This document shows, piece by piece, positions 53,626 to 61,522 of a stretch of 64,000 nucleotides of DNA; the stretch's first letter is position 1; the number at the start of each line of letters is the position of its first letter. Source of the stretch: CAVPJW01 sp963705525. GTDB lineage: Bacteria > Acidobacteriota > Vicinamibacteria > Vicinamibacterales > CAVPJW01. The notes beneath the pieces were generated by a model. It had not been told where the DNA came from. It saw only the letters and a program-made list of their open reading frames with translations, and searched no databases. The stretch is from the NCBI GenBank assembly GCA_963705525.1, contig CAVPJW010000007.1, forward strand, positions 124,001-188,000. Direction: 5' to 3'. The position numbers and the translations under genes were made by a program.

Positions 53626-54129
53626 ATGCCGAGAGGATCCGACACGCTGCGCGTCGGCGACAAAGCTCCGGAATTCAGTCTGCCGACGCAGCGCGGCGAG
53701 CCGCGCCCGCTTCGCGATTTTCTGCGACAGGGACCGGTGCTGCTGGCGTTTCATCGCGGCACCTGGTGACCGAACTGCCGCAGCCAGTTCGGCGAACTGG
53801 CCAGAAACTCACCGATCTACAAGACCCGCGGCGCCCAGGTCGTGACCGTCGTCGGGCAGCGCTCCGACGCGGTGAAACGCTACATCGAAGAGTCGGGATT
53901 TCCGTTCAACATCCTTGTCGACGAACGGCGGGACGTGATCAAGCAGTACGGCGTGTGGCACCAGGTCGGACTGAGCGCGTGGAATATCGCGCGCCCGGCG
54001 CTCTTCCTCGTGGACGGTGACGGCACGATTCGATACCTGTTCGTCGGCGAGACACAGGACGAGTTCCCGTCGCACGCGGCGATCGTGACGGAGCTGGAGC
54101 GACTGAATTCGATTGAGACCAGGATTTGA
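53626..54129 (+). CDS. Probable selenocysteine-containing peroxiredoxin-like protein (in-frame TGA)
   Basis: A 167-residue thioredoxin-fold redoxin of the AhpC/TSA type, read through TGA at 53767-53769 (codon 48). Before it: VGDKAPEFSLPTQRGEPRPL and LLAFHRGTW; after it, in the same frame: PNCRSQFGELARN, VVTVVGQRSDAVKRYIEESG, FPFNILVDERRDVI and ARPALFLVDGDGTIRYLFVG. The TGA sits exactly where homologues have the first Cys of the CxxC active site (GTWCPNC), giving UPNC. A stable hairpin lies 13 bases behind the TGA (see next entry). ATG 53626 is two bases after the moeA stop. Alternatives: nonsense mutation or base-call error. No selA, selB, selC or selD lies in this window. Confidence 0.72.
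53767..53801 (+). promoter_or_regulatory. Candidate bacterial SECIS element
   Basis: TGA at 53767, then 13 bases, then a perfect 8-bp stem GCCAGTTC (53783-53790) / GAACTGGC (53794-53801) closing a GGC loop. The loop begins 21 bases after the TGA and starts with G, which agrees with the described bacterial SECIS rules (16-37 bases, G in the first two loop positions). A competing 8-bp helix, CCGAACTG (53770-53777) with CAGTTCGG (53785-53792), can form instead. Confidence 0.6.
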
Positions 54130-54236
54130 GGTCCTGACGGTCCTTTTGGTCCTCCGGGTCCTCACGGTCTTGCAATGAAGGACCTGAGGACCGCACCTGG
54201 AGGACCCCAAGGACGTAGAGGACCCAAAGGACCTGT
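54129..54236. repeat. GGTCCT/AGGACC periodic repeats forming a large inverted structure
   Basis: The first half repeats GGTCCT roughly every nine bases on the plus strand; the second half (from about 54177) repeats AGGACC. The two halves are complementary and could form a long imperfect hairpin between the convergent redoxin and zinc-ribbon genes, perhaps as a bidirectional terminator. Confidence 0.6.
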
Positions 54237-54237
54237 C

Positions 54238-54702
54238 TTAACGTCTCCCGATCCGCCTCTCGTACTCGAGCTCGAGCACATCCGCCGTGTGCAAATCGAA
54301 TGCGGACGCGGTGCGACGATACGCGCCGCGGAACTCGGAGTGGCACCGGTAGCAGATGGTCAGATCCTTCAGGCGACCATACACAATCAGATCGATGAGC
54401 ACCGCGCCAGCCAGGATGCTGTACGCAACCAGATCGAGCGCCAACCAGTAGAAGACGCCGCTCACGAGCGCTCCGATCACGACAACCGTCAGGCCGATGG
54501 CGGGGTCGAAATCTTTCCGCAGGTAAAAATCGGATCCGCCGCACACAGGACAGACGTCCACACCGCGATCCTGTCGAAGCGATTCCGAAAACTGCAGAGG
54601 GATCGTCTGTCCGCAGCGGCCGCACTTGATGGAGTCCGCTCCTTCGATCGCGGCGACCGGAAGGCTGGCGTCACATTTCGGGCATTTGGCGAGAACGTTC
54701 AA
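54238..54702 (-). CDS. Zinc-ribbon membrane protein of unknown function
   Basis: About 154 residues. An N-terminal MJ0042-like zinc finger (AKCPKCDASLPV ... IKCGRCGQTIPLQF), a second CxxC (VCPVCGGSDFYL), two membrane helices (IGLTVVVIGALVSGVFYWL; LVAYSILAGAVLIDLIVYG) and a last knuckle CYRCHSEFRG. The start is uncertain; TTG 54702 is the best-placed codon before the first finger. It probably sits in the inner membrane with the zinc domains in the cytoplasm. It starts about 40 bases downstream of the ADOP permease on the same strand. Confidence 0.65.
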   Translation of the reverse strand: MNVLAKCPKCDASLPVAAIEGADSIKCGRCGQTIPLQFSESLRQDRGVDVCPVCGGSDFYLRKDFDPAIGLTVVVIGALVSGVFYWLALDLVAYSILAGAVLIDLIVYGRLKDLTICYRCHSEFRGAYRRTASAFDLHTADVLELEYERRIGRR

Positions 54703-54743
54703 CGGAGGACGCGCGACTGAGAGCGCTCGCCAGATGCTATCAC

Positions 54744-57203
54744 CTATTCGTTCCGGAGCGCCTCGATGGGATTGACCGCCGTGGCCCTTCGTCCCGGCAG
54801 ATAACAGGCGGCGCATGCCACGCTGGCAAGAAGTGCTGTGAGAACCACGAACACGGTCGGATCCGTCGGCGATACCTGATAGAGCAGCGTCGACAGAAAC
54901 CGGGTGACGCCGAGCGACGCGGCCACTCCCACCACGATGCCAATCACGGTCAGGCCGAGTCCCTGTTTGACGACGAGCTTCAGAACATCGGCGCGCGTGG
55001 CGCCAAGCGACATGCGAATGCCGATTTCCTGCGTTCGCTGCGACACCGAGTACGAAAGCACGCCGTAGATTCCGATCACCGCCAGGACCAGCGCCAGCAC
55101 GGCGAACGCGCCGATCAGCATCGTGCTGAAGCGCGGCTGCGCGACCTCGGCGGCGAAGTATTCCTTCATGGTTTCGACATCGTAAACCGGCAGGTCGCGA
55201 TCGATGACCGCCAGCTCGCGACGGATCGATCCCACCATCGCCGACGGTTCGATGGCCGTTCGCACCACGAGCGCCATCGAGGGACGCCGGTCCTGCAGCC
55301 AGAGCGGGAGCTGTGCGTACGGGGTATAGATCTGAACGCGCTTCGACTGAACGGTCAATCCGTAATGCTGGACTCGACGAACGACACCGACGATCTCCCG
55401 CCAGATCGGCTTCATGTTGCCAAACCCGTGGCCGGTGAACTCGAAGGCGATCCGCTTGCCGAGCGGGTCGCCGCCAGGCCAGAAGGTCTTCACCAGCGAT
55501 TCGTCCACGATGGCCACGCCGGTCGAGCTCTCGATGTCGTGTTCGGTGAATGCCCGTCCCTTGATGACGGTCAAGCCCATCGCGCGAAAGTAATCGGAAC
55601 TGACGGTCTGAAAGAGGCACTCGGCGACCTGGTCGAACGATGTCGGAAGCGGCCGATCTTCGGCGACCACGCCGGATTCGGTGCCGGCGCCCGCGAGCGG
55701 AATGCCATTGTTGATTCCGGCAGCGTCCACGCCGGAGAGGCTGCCGACGCGCCTGAGGAGCTCGCGATGGAAGGCGGTCCACTGCTGCCGCTCCGGGTAC
55801 TTCGCCGTCGGCAGATCGATGCGCATCGTGAGCACGTTCTGCACGTTGAAGCCGGGATCGACAGCCAGCAGCCGTCCGAGGCTCTTCATCAGCAGACCCG
55901 CTCCAACAAGCAGCACGAACGCCAGCGCGACTTCGGCCACGACAAGGGCTCCGCGCAGTCGCCGCGCCGATCCTGATGTCGACCCGCGCGCGGCTTCCTT
56001 GAGCGATGCCTGAAGATCGGGCGAGGACGCACGCAGGGCCGGCACGAGTCCAAAGAAAATGCCGGTGGCAAGCGAGACGATCGCCGAGAACGCCAGCACG
56101 CGTCCGTCGATGCCGATTTCATTGAGCCTGGGAATCGACACGGGTGCGGCCGCGACGAGCAGCCGGATCGCCGCTGACGCGAACGCTATGCCGAGCAGCC
56201 CGCCAGTCACGGCAAGGACGAGGCTCTCGGTGAGAAGCTGGCGCATCAGCCGTCCGCGTGCCGCCCCGAGCGCGGCGCGGACCGCGATCTCACGCTGACG
56301 TCCATCTGCGCGCGAGAGCATGAGGTTCGCGAGGTTGGCACAACCGATCAGCAGGACGAGGCCCACGGCACCGAGGAGCGCGAAGAGGGCGGGCCGGACG
56401 TCCTGCACGAGGTTCTCGTAGAACGGCACGATGCCCACGGTCGTGAACTTGTTGGAATCGGGATACGCGATCGACAATCGATCGGCGATCGCGCGCATGT
56501 CGGCGCGCGCCTGCTCAAAACTCACGCCTGCTTTGACGCGGCCCACACCGTACAGACCAGGATGGTTGCCGCGTTCGGCGGGAAATCCAGGGACCGACAG
56601 TCCCAGAGGCAGCCAGACCTCGGTCTCCGTCGATGGAAACCGCAGCGACGCCGGCATGACGCCGATGACCGTGAAGCGCTCGGCATCGATCGTGATGTCC
56701 CGGCCGACGAGCGATAGATCGCTGCCGAACCGCTGCCGCCACAATCCTTCGCCGATGATGACGACGCGGTCTGTGCCTGGTCGATCTTCCGCGTCAACGA
56801 ACGTGCGTCCGGCGAGGGGCGGGATGCCGAGCGAGCGAAACACGGCCGCCGACGCCATCGAGCCCTTGAGCCGCTCGGCGCGGTCGCCGCCGGTCAGCGT
56901 GACCGAGGCGGGGCGATAGATGCCGAGATGCTCGAAGGTCTGGTTCTGCGCGAGCCAGTCCTGGTAGTTCTGCCATGCGATCGAGATCTCTCCGCCCTCC
57001 TCCCGGCCGGCTTCGCTCAGCAGCATGACGCGCTCGACGTCCGGGTACGGCAGCGACCGCAGCATGACGCCGTTCACGACGCTGAAGATGGCCGTATTCG
57101 CGCCGATGCCCAGCGCCAGCGTCAAGACCGCCACCGCCGTGAAGGCAGGCGACTTGATCAGCAGACGGACGGCGTAGCGCAGATCGTGGTGAAGGTCGTC
57201 CAA
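54744..57203 (-). CDS. ADOP-type duplicated ABC transporter permease (MacB/FtsX family)
   Basis: About 819 residues. The N-terminus DDLHHDLRYAVRLLIKSPAF leads into TLALGIGANTAIFSVVNGVM, a MacB_PCD periplasmic domain, and an FtsX block (LLGAVGLVLLIGCANLANLM). A second MacB_PCD and FtsX copy follows (GAFAVLALVLAVIGIYGVLS ... RTQEIGIRMSLGATRADVLK), ending GRRATAVNPIEALRNE. This duplicated orphan permease is characteristic of Acidobacteria, usually without an adjacent ATPase, as here. TTG 57203 is chosen: AGGAG lies seven bases upstream and the protein then starts like its relatives; GTG 57212 is the alternative. Confidence 0.9.
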   Translation of the reverse strand: MDDLHHDLRYAVRLLIKSPAFTAVAVLTLALGIGANTAIFSVVNGVMLRSLPYPDVERVMLLSEAGREEGGEISIAWQNYQDWLAQNQTFEHLGIYRPASVTLTGGDRAERLKGSMASAAVFRSLGIPPLAGRTFVDAEDRPGTDRVVIIGEGLWRQRFGSDLSLVGRDITIDAERFTVIGVMPASLRFPSTETEVWLPLGLSVPGFPAERGNHPGLYGVGRVKAGVSFEQARADMRAIADRLSIAYPDSNKFTTVGIVPFYENLVQDVRPALFALLGAVGLVLLIGCANLANLMLSRADGRQREIAVRAALGAARGRLMRQLLTESLVLAVTGGLLGIAFASAAIRLLVAAAPVSIPRLNEIGIDGRVLAFSAIVSLATGIFFGLVPALRASSPDLQASLKEAARGSTSGSARRLRGALVVAEVALAFVLLVGAGLLMKSLGRLLAVDPGFNVQNVLTMRIDLPTAKYPERQQWTAFHRELLRRVGSLSGVDAAGINNGIPLAGAGTESGVVAEDRPLPTSFDQVAECLFQTVSSDYFRAMGLTVIKGRAFTEHDIESSTGVAIVDESLVKTFWPGGDPLGKRIAFEFTGHGFGNMKPIWREIVGVVRRVQHYGLTVQSKRVQIYTPYAQLPLWLQDRRPSMALVVRTAIEPSAMVGSIRRELAVIDRDLPVYDVETMKEYFAAEVAQPRFSTMLIGAFAVLALVLAVIGIYGVLSYSVSQRTQEIGIRMSLGATRADVLKLVVKQGLGLTVIGIVVGVAASLGVTRFLSTLLYQVSPTDPTVFVVLTALLASVACAACYLPGRRATAVNPIEALRNE

Positions 57204-57284
57204 ACGGCACACTCCTGGAGTCAGGGGTCGAGGGCTTAGACGGGCCTGGCCGGAAGAAGGTTCGAGGAGGGGAACAACGGCGCT

Positions 57285-58091
57285 CTAGACCGGGACAGCG
57301 GTCGCAAGAAGAAGATACTTTGCCAGGACTTCGCCCACGATGACGGCGAAGACATCAACGTAAAGAATCCCCGTCGCCGATTGTGTCGAACGAATCTTGG
57401 CCGTTTCCCACGTCAGGTACGCCAGGACGACCGGTCCCGCGAGACCAAAGAGCACGCGCTGCCAGAAAAAAATGCCTCCGCTCGACAGGATGTACCGCTC
57501 GAAGCTCGGGCCCGCACCGGGCTGCCATGTCGCGATCGCCAGGAAGACGGCCGCCGCCACCACCACGATACGAACGAGGATGGAACCGATATGGAACTTG
57601 ACGAGCGATTGCAGGTGCGCGACGTCGAGGGAGGGAATGACGAGATACCAGTGGCCGAGAATCATCGCGCCGCAGGCGCCTCCCAGGACGAACACGGAGC
57701 TGAGAAAACTCACCACGGTGAGGAGCGCCGAGATGGTCTGCCGATCACGTGAAGTCTCGAGACCCTGTGCGATCACCGCGAGCAGGCCCGCCGCGACGGC
57801 GATTGCAATCAGCGGACGGCGAAGCCCTGGCAATCGACGCCCCACGATGACCCAGAACACCACCAGGCAAGCCTCGGAGATCAGCAGGGCGATGATCGCA
57901 AGGGTATGCATGGCGTCGGCGCGATCGGTGACGGGTCTCAGCGCGAACCCGGCCCCCAGAATCAGCGCGGCGAGCCCGGCATTGAACCGGAAGAACTTCA
58001 CCCCGGCGGCGCGGTCCACCAGCACGAGCGTGCAGGCAACACCGACGCCGAAGTGAGTCAGGAAGAGGAAGAGGATTGAGGAAAGGTGCAA
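57285..58091 (-). CDS. Multi-pass membrane protein of unknown function
   Basis: 268 residues with seven to eight hydrophobic helices. Distinct conserved-looking stretches are FLTHFGVGVACTLVLVDRAA, LGGACGAMILGHWYLVIPSL, DVAHLQSLVKFHIGSILVR and IFFWQRVLFGLAGPVVLAYL. Internal His residues (GHWYLV, VKFHIG) could bind a metal or heme, but this is speculative and no family is recognised. ATG 58091 begins directly with the first helix. It lies upstream of the ADOP permease on the same strand. Confidence 0.7.
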   Translation of the reverse strand: MHLSSILFLFLTHFGVGVACTLVLVDRAAGVKFFRFNAGLAALILGAGFALRPVTDRADAMHTLAIIALLISEACLVVFWVIVGRRLPGLRRPLIAIAVAAGLLAVIAQGLETSRDRQTISALLTVVSFLSSVFVLGGACGAMILGHWYLVIPSLDVAHLQSLVKFHIGSILVRIVVVAAAVFLAIATWQPGAGPSFERYILSSGGIFFWQRVLFGLAGPVVLAYLTWETAKIRSTQSATGILYVDVFAVIVGEVLAKYLLLATAVPV

Positions 58092-58111
58092 ACTGTGGAT
58101 CGGGGCGGGTT

Positions 58112-58209
58112 GAAAGTTTAAGAGTTTAAGAGTTTAAGAGTTGAGTTGCGTTGAAGGGCTCCAGAGTTTGAGTCATGTTCCCTGACTCTCAACTCTGGAA
58201 CCCTTCAAC
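58112..58209. repeat. 8-base tandem repeat followed by a long hairpin
   Basis: Units GTTTAAGA repeat three times with a degenerate fourth (about 58112-58147). Then 58150-58209 folds into a hairpin: GTTGAAGGG/CCCTTCAAC at the base, TCCAGAGTT/AACTCTGGA in the middle and GAGTCA/TGACTC at the top. It lies between sod (ending 58223) and the start of the membrane protein, and could be the sod terminator despite lacking a T-tract. Confidence 0.6.
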
Positions 58210-58222
58210 TCTGAAACCATTT

Positions 58223-58822
58223 CTATTTCAATCGCCGATTGATTTCCGCCCAGTTCACCACATTCCAGAACGCGCCGATGTAATCGGCCCGGCGGTTCTG
58301 ATACTTCAGGTAGTACGCGTGCTCCCAGACGTCGAGTCCGAACACGATCTTCTTCCCTTCCATGAGCGGGCTGTCCTGGTTGGCCGAGCTCTCGATCGCC
58401 AGCTTGCCGCCGGTGTCAATGAGCCATGCCCAGCCGCTTCCGAAGCGGCCCATGCCGGCCTTCGCAAACTGTTCCTTGAACGCATCGAAGCTCCCGAACG
58501 ACGACGAAAGAGCGTCGGCGATCGCGCCGGTCGGAGCACCGCCAGCCTTCGGACTCATGATCTGCCAGAACATCGAGTGATTCGCGTGTCCGCCGCCGTT
58601 GTTCCGCACGGCGGTCCTGATGTCCTCGGGAACGCTGCTGATTCCCTTGAGCAGGTCCTCGACGCTCTTCTGCTGCAGGTCGGGATGCTTCTCGAGCGCA
58701 GCATTGAGGTTGGTGACGTAGGCCTGATGATGCTTCCCATGATGGATCTGCATCGTCTGCGTATCGATGTGAGGCTCGAGCGCGGCGAAGTCGTAAGGAA
58801 GGGCCGGAAGTGTATGCGCCAT
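58223..58822 (-). CDS. Fe/Mn superoxide dismutase
   Basis: 199 residues converting superoxide to peroxide and oxygen. Metal ligands are visible: first His in MQIHHGKHHQAY, second in HANHSMFWQ, and the Asp/His pair in DVWEHAYYLKYQNRRADYIG. N-terminal PALPYDFAALEPHID and GWAWLIDTGGKLAIESSANQ are standard. No signal peptide, so cytosolic. Metal specificity cannot be fixed from sequence alone. ATG 58822 has GAAGGAGA upstream. Confidence 0.94.
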   Translation of the reverse strand: MAHTLPALPYDFAALEPHIDTQTMQIHHGKHHQAYVTNLNAALEKHPDLQQKSVEDLLKGISSVPEDIRTAVRNNGGGHANHSMFWQIMSPKAGGAPTGAIADALSSSFGSFDAFKEQFAKAGMGRFGSGWAWLIDTGGKLAIESSANQDSPLMEGKKIVFGLDVWEHAYYLKYQNRRADYIGAFWNVVNWAEINRRLK

Positions 58823-58925
58823 GTCGTCTCCTTCTCGTGAACAGTACCTCGTGATCGTACTTCAGGAACGCTCCCGACGGATAGGGGTGAGGGAAGACCT
58901 GACGGCCGGCTGTGCGGCCTGTCAC

Positions 58926-60041
58926 TCAGACCGCTGCTTCGGCGGGAACGACGGTGTTGTAGAACGTATCGCGTTCGACGGGTTCACGGCCCGCCGCGAG
59001 GATCAGCCGGCGAAGGTGGGTGGTCGTCAGCGACTCCGGCGTGCGGGCGCCGGCCATGTGGTAAATCTTCTCCTCCTGCACGGTGCCGTCCAGATCGTCC
59101 ACACCGAACCAGAGCGAGGTCTGCGCCACGTCGACGCCGGTCGCGATCCAGAACGCCTTGATGTGCGGAATGTTGTCGCACATGAGCCGCGCAACCGCGT
59201 GGACACGCAGCGTTTCCGTGGCGCTCGGCGCGGGAAGCTTCCTCATCTGGTTGTTGTCGGGGTGGAACGCGAGCGGGATGAACGCCTGGAAGCCCGCAGT
59301 TTCGTCCTGGAGCGCGCGCGCACGGAGCATGTGATCGACGCGTTCGGCGTTGGTCTCGATATGCCCATACAGCATCGTCACGTTGGTACGCATGCCGAGC
59401 TCGTGCGCGAGCCGGTGAATGGCCAGCCAGCGGTCGCCGCCGCACTTGTCATGGCAGATCTTCTGTCGCACGCGCTCGGCGAATACTTCGGCTCCGCCAC
59501 CGGGGAGTGAATCGAGCCCTGCGGTCATCAGTTCCTCGAGCACCTGCCGATCGGACATGCCGTACAGGTCGGCGAAGAACGCAATCTCGACCGCGGTGAA
59601 ACATTTCAGATGAATCTCGGGACGGATGCGCTTGAAGCCGCGCAGCATCTCCAGGTAGTACTCAAACGGCAGCTCGGGGTGGAGTCCGTTGACCACGTGG
59701 ATTTCGGTGAGCGGCTGCCCCGCCCGCTGCCGAAGCTTGTCCCAGACCTGCTCGAGCGACATCGTGTATGAGTTGGGATCGGTGGGCTTCAGCCTGGCAA
59801 ACGAACAGAACAGGCAACTCGCCACGCAGACGTTCGTGGCTTCCAGCCGCAGGTTGTAGTTGTAGTACGTGCGACCGGCGTGGCGGCGCTCACGCTCGCG
59901 ATTGGCGAGCCATCCGAGCGCCAGCAGATCGGGACACTCGAGGAGGCGCACGCCATCCTCGAGATCGAGGCGCTGGCCGGAATCGAGTTTTTCGGCGAGT
60001 TCGGTTAGACGGGCGGCCGACAGGCGAGACTCGGCTCGCAT
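58926..60041 (-). CDS. mqnE: Aminofutalosine synthase MqnE
   Basis: About 371 residues, radical SAM. The cluster motif is CVASCLFC (CxxxCxxC) in LRLEATNVCVASCLFCSFAR; other MqnE segments are EIHVVNGLHPELPFEYYLEM, SLPGGGAEVFAERVR, LGMRTNVTMLYGHIET and FIPLAFHPDNNQM. It joins the enolpyruvyl-ether product of MqnA with SAM-derived adenosine in the futalosine menaquinone pathway. ATG 60041 follows the YjbQ stop by one base, so the two are coupled; an in-frame start at 60092 would overlap YjbQ. Confidence 0.93.
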   Translation of the reverse strand: MRAESRLSAARLTELAEKLDSGQRLDLEDGVRLLECPDLLALGWLANRERERRHAGRTYYNYNLRLEATNVCVASCLFCSFARLKPTDPNSYTMSLEQVWDKLRQRAGQPLTEIHVVNGLHPELPFEYYLEMLRGFKRIRPEIHLKCFTAVEIAFFADLYGMSDRQVLEELMTAGLDSLPGGGAEVFAERVRQKICHDKCGGDRWLAIHRLAHELGMRTNVTMLYGHIETNAERVDHMLRARALQDETAGFQAFIPLAFHPDNNQMRKLPAPSATETLRVHAVARLMCDNIPHIKAFWIATGVDVAQTSLWFGVDDLDGTVQEEKIYHMAGARTPESLTTTHLRRLILAAGREPVERDTFYNTVVPAEAAV

Positions 60042-60042
60042 G

Positions 60043-60546
60043 TCATGCGACGCCCCAGACCTGAATCCGGAGCGTTCGTGCGCGCGGACCATCGAGCTCG
60101 GCCATCAGAATCCGCTGCCATTGCCCGAGGACGACGTCTCCGTTGCTGATCTGCAGCGTCAGGCTGTGGCCCAGGAGCATCGCTCGCAGGTGTGAATCGG
60201 CGTTGAATCGATCGCAGTCGGAGTGCTCGGGGTCGTTGTGCATCCAGTCGGCATCCCGGGCGACCATCTGCTCGAGGAAGCGCTTGATGTCGGCGAGGAG
60301 CGCCGTCTGGAATTCGTTGATGAAGAGCGCGCAGGTCGTGTGGAGCGACCACAGGCTCACGAGCCCCTCGCGGACCCGGTTCTTCCGCACCAGATCCATG
60401 ACCGTGTCGGTCAGGTCGACGACGTCGATCCGCTGGTTCGTCTGAACGACGATGGTCTCACCATGAATCGTGAGGCCGCCGGCCGTCGCAGTCGAGACAT
60501 CCGAAACCGGCGTCTCGCGGACGGTGACCGTCGAGCTCTTGTTCAT
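60043..60546 (-). CDS. YjbQ/UPF0047 family protein (secondary thiamine-phosphate synthase-like)
   Basis: 167 residues. Family signatures: SLHTTCALFINEFQ, HNDPEHSDCDRFNADSHLRA, MLLGHSLTLQISNGDVVLGQ and WQRILMAELDGPRARTL. The fold has a metal/phosphate-binding His cluster; an E. coli homologue can perform thiamine-phosphate synthesis when overproduced, but the natural role is unsettled. The link to mqnE is by operon position only. The C-terminus, IQVWGVA, is immediately followed by the mqnE start. Confidence 0.85.
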   Translation of the reverse strand: MNKSSTVTVRETPVSDVSTATAGGLTIHGETIVVQTNQRIDVVDLTDTVMDLVRKNRVREGLVSLWSLHTTCALFINEFQTALLADIKRFLEQMVARDADWMHNDPEHSDCDRFNADSHLRAMLLGHSLTLQISNGDVVLGQWQRILMAELDGPRARTLRIQVWGVA

Positions 60547-60738
60547 GCTCTCCTCATCGGTTTACACACGATCGGCCAGCGCGCGCGCTGCCGGCTCCGG
60601 CGCGAATCTTAGGCGAAAAGACTCACGACAGGCAACCAATACGGCCATTTTACCTGATTATCGGCCCCGATCCGGCCCCGCCCCACCGAGCCGCCGTGCA
60701 GCTCCAGAACGCGTCCGGATCGCCTGGCCGCGTGCGCT

Positions 60739-61188
60739 TTAGAGCCAATCCGCGAGAATCTGCCGCATCTCCTCCGCGTGCTTGGTTTCGTCGCCGATCA
60801 TGTTCTCGTACTGGACGCGCAGGGCGACGTCGCCGGCACTCTCCGCGAGCGCGAGGTGCTTGCGGTAGATCGCGATCGCCTGCTCTTCGGCCTTGAGCAC
60901 GACCTCGAGCATCCCTCTCGCATCGTCTGCCTGCTCGATCTCCTTCAGCACGATCTGCGGCTCGCCGCCGAGCGCGGCCACCTTGTCGGCCAGCGCCTGA
61001 GCGTGCAGCAGTTCATCGGTCACTTCGGTCCTGAACAGCGCGCTGATAGCCGGGCGATATGGTCCGTGCACTCTCGCCGCATAGACGATATAGCGCGCGA
61101 TCGCCTGCATTTCGAGGGATAGATCCTGATTGAGCGCCTCGAGCAGACGCTCGCGTTTGCTGGGCTTGGGTCCCGATCTCTTCGCCAC
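60739..61188 (-). CDS. Ferritin-like (bacterioferritin/Dps-type) di-iron protein
   Basis: About 149 residues forming a four-helix bundle: LEALNQDLSLEMQAIARYIV, FRTEVTDELLHAQALADKVA, MLEVVLKAEEQAIAIYRKHL and VQYENMIGDETKHAEEMRQI. The Glu and ExxH ligands of a ferroxidase centre are present (SLEMQA, ELLHAQ, EEQAI, DETKHAEE). Likely iron storage or oxidative protection. GTG 61188 is preferred because GGAGG lies five bases upstream; the ATG at 61200 overlaps that site and would add four residues. Divergent from the cobalamin riboswitch. Confidence 0.82.
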   Translation of the reverse strand: MAKRSGPKPSKRERLLEALNQDLSLEMQAIARYIVYAARVHGPYRPAISALFRTEVTDELLHAQALADKVAALGGEPQIVLKEIEQADDARGMLEVVLKAEEQAIAIYRKHLALAESAGDVALRVQYENMIGDETKHAEEMRQILADWL

Positions 61189-61250
61189 ATTCTCCTCCAT
61201 CGATGGCCGCGATCGGCATGCCGCGCCGCACGGGCTGCATGATTTTGCCA

Positions 61251-61259
61251 TGCTATACT
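61251..61259 (+). promoter_or_regulatory. Extended -10 promoter for the cobalamin riboswitch transcript
   Basis: TGC followed by TATACT (61254-61259) forms an extended -10 box; transcription would start near 61266, immediately ahead of the riboswitch. The same TGCTATACT word is found upstream of tRNA-Arg on the minus strand. Confidence 0.5.
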
Positions 61260-61269
61260 GCGCGCTGAC

Positions 61270-61460
61270 AACCGACGCTCACCCGACGACTACGGGAAGT
61301 GGGTGCGAAACCCACACGGTCCCGCCACTGTAAGCGGGGAGCGGCCGCTCGAACGGCGCTCGCAAGAGCGCCCGTCACTGTGCTCTCGAGGGAGCATGGG
61401 AAGACGCAGAGCGGACCGCGTGGATCCGCGAGTCAGGAAACCTGGTCATCGGGGTTCGTC
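61270..61460 (+). promoter_or_regulatory. Cobalamin (adenosylcobalamin-type) riboswitch
   Basis: The conserved core is clear: GGAAGTGGGTGCGAAACCCA, then CGGTCCCGCCACTGTAAGCG, a variable peripheral region, and the closing B12-box-side segment AGTCAGGAAACCTGG (61431-61445). It lies in the leader of the BtuB-like receptor gene. Bound cobalamin is expected to reduce receptor expression, probably by masking its ribosome-binding site (AAGGAG at about 61512). Confidence 0.93.
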
Positions 61461-61522
61461 CCCTTCCGCCTCCACCGGCGACGTGGAGGCCCCGGCGCGT
61501 GGTCACGCCGGAAGGAGACTCA

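Noticed and set aside
53626..54129. Splitting the redoxin into two separate genes at the TGA
   Set aside because: The second part (after 53769) has no ribosome-binding site or proper start before the second active-site Cys, and the two halves form one continuous thioredoxin fold.
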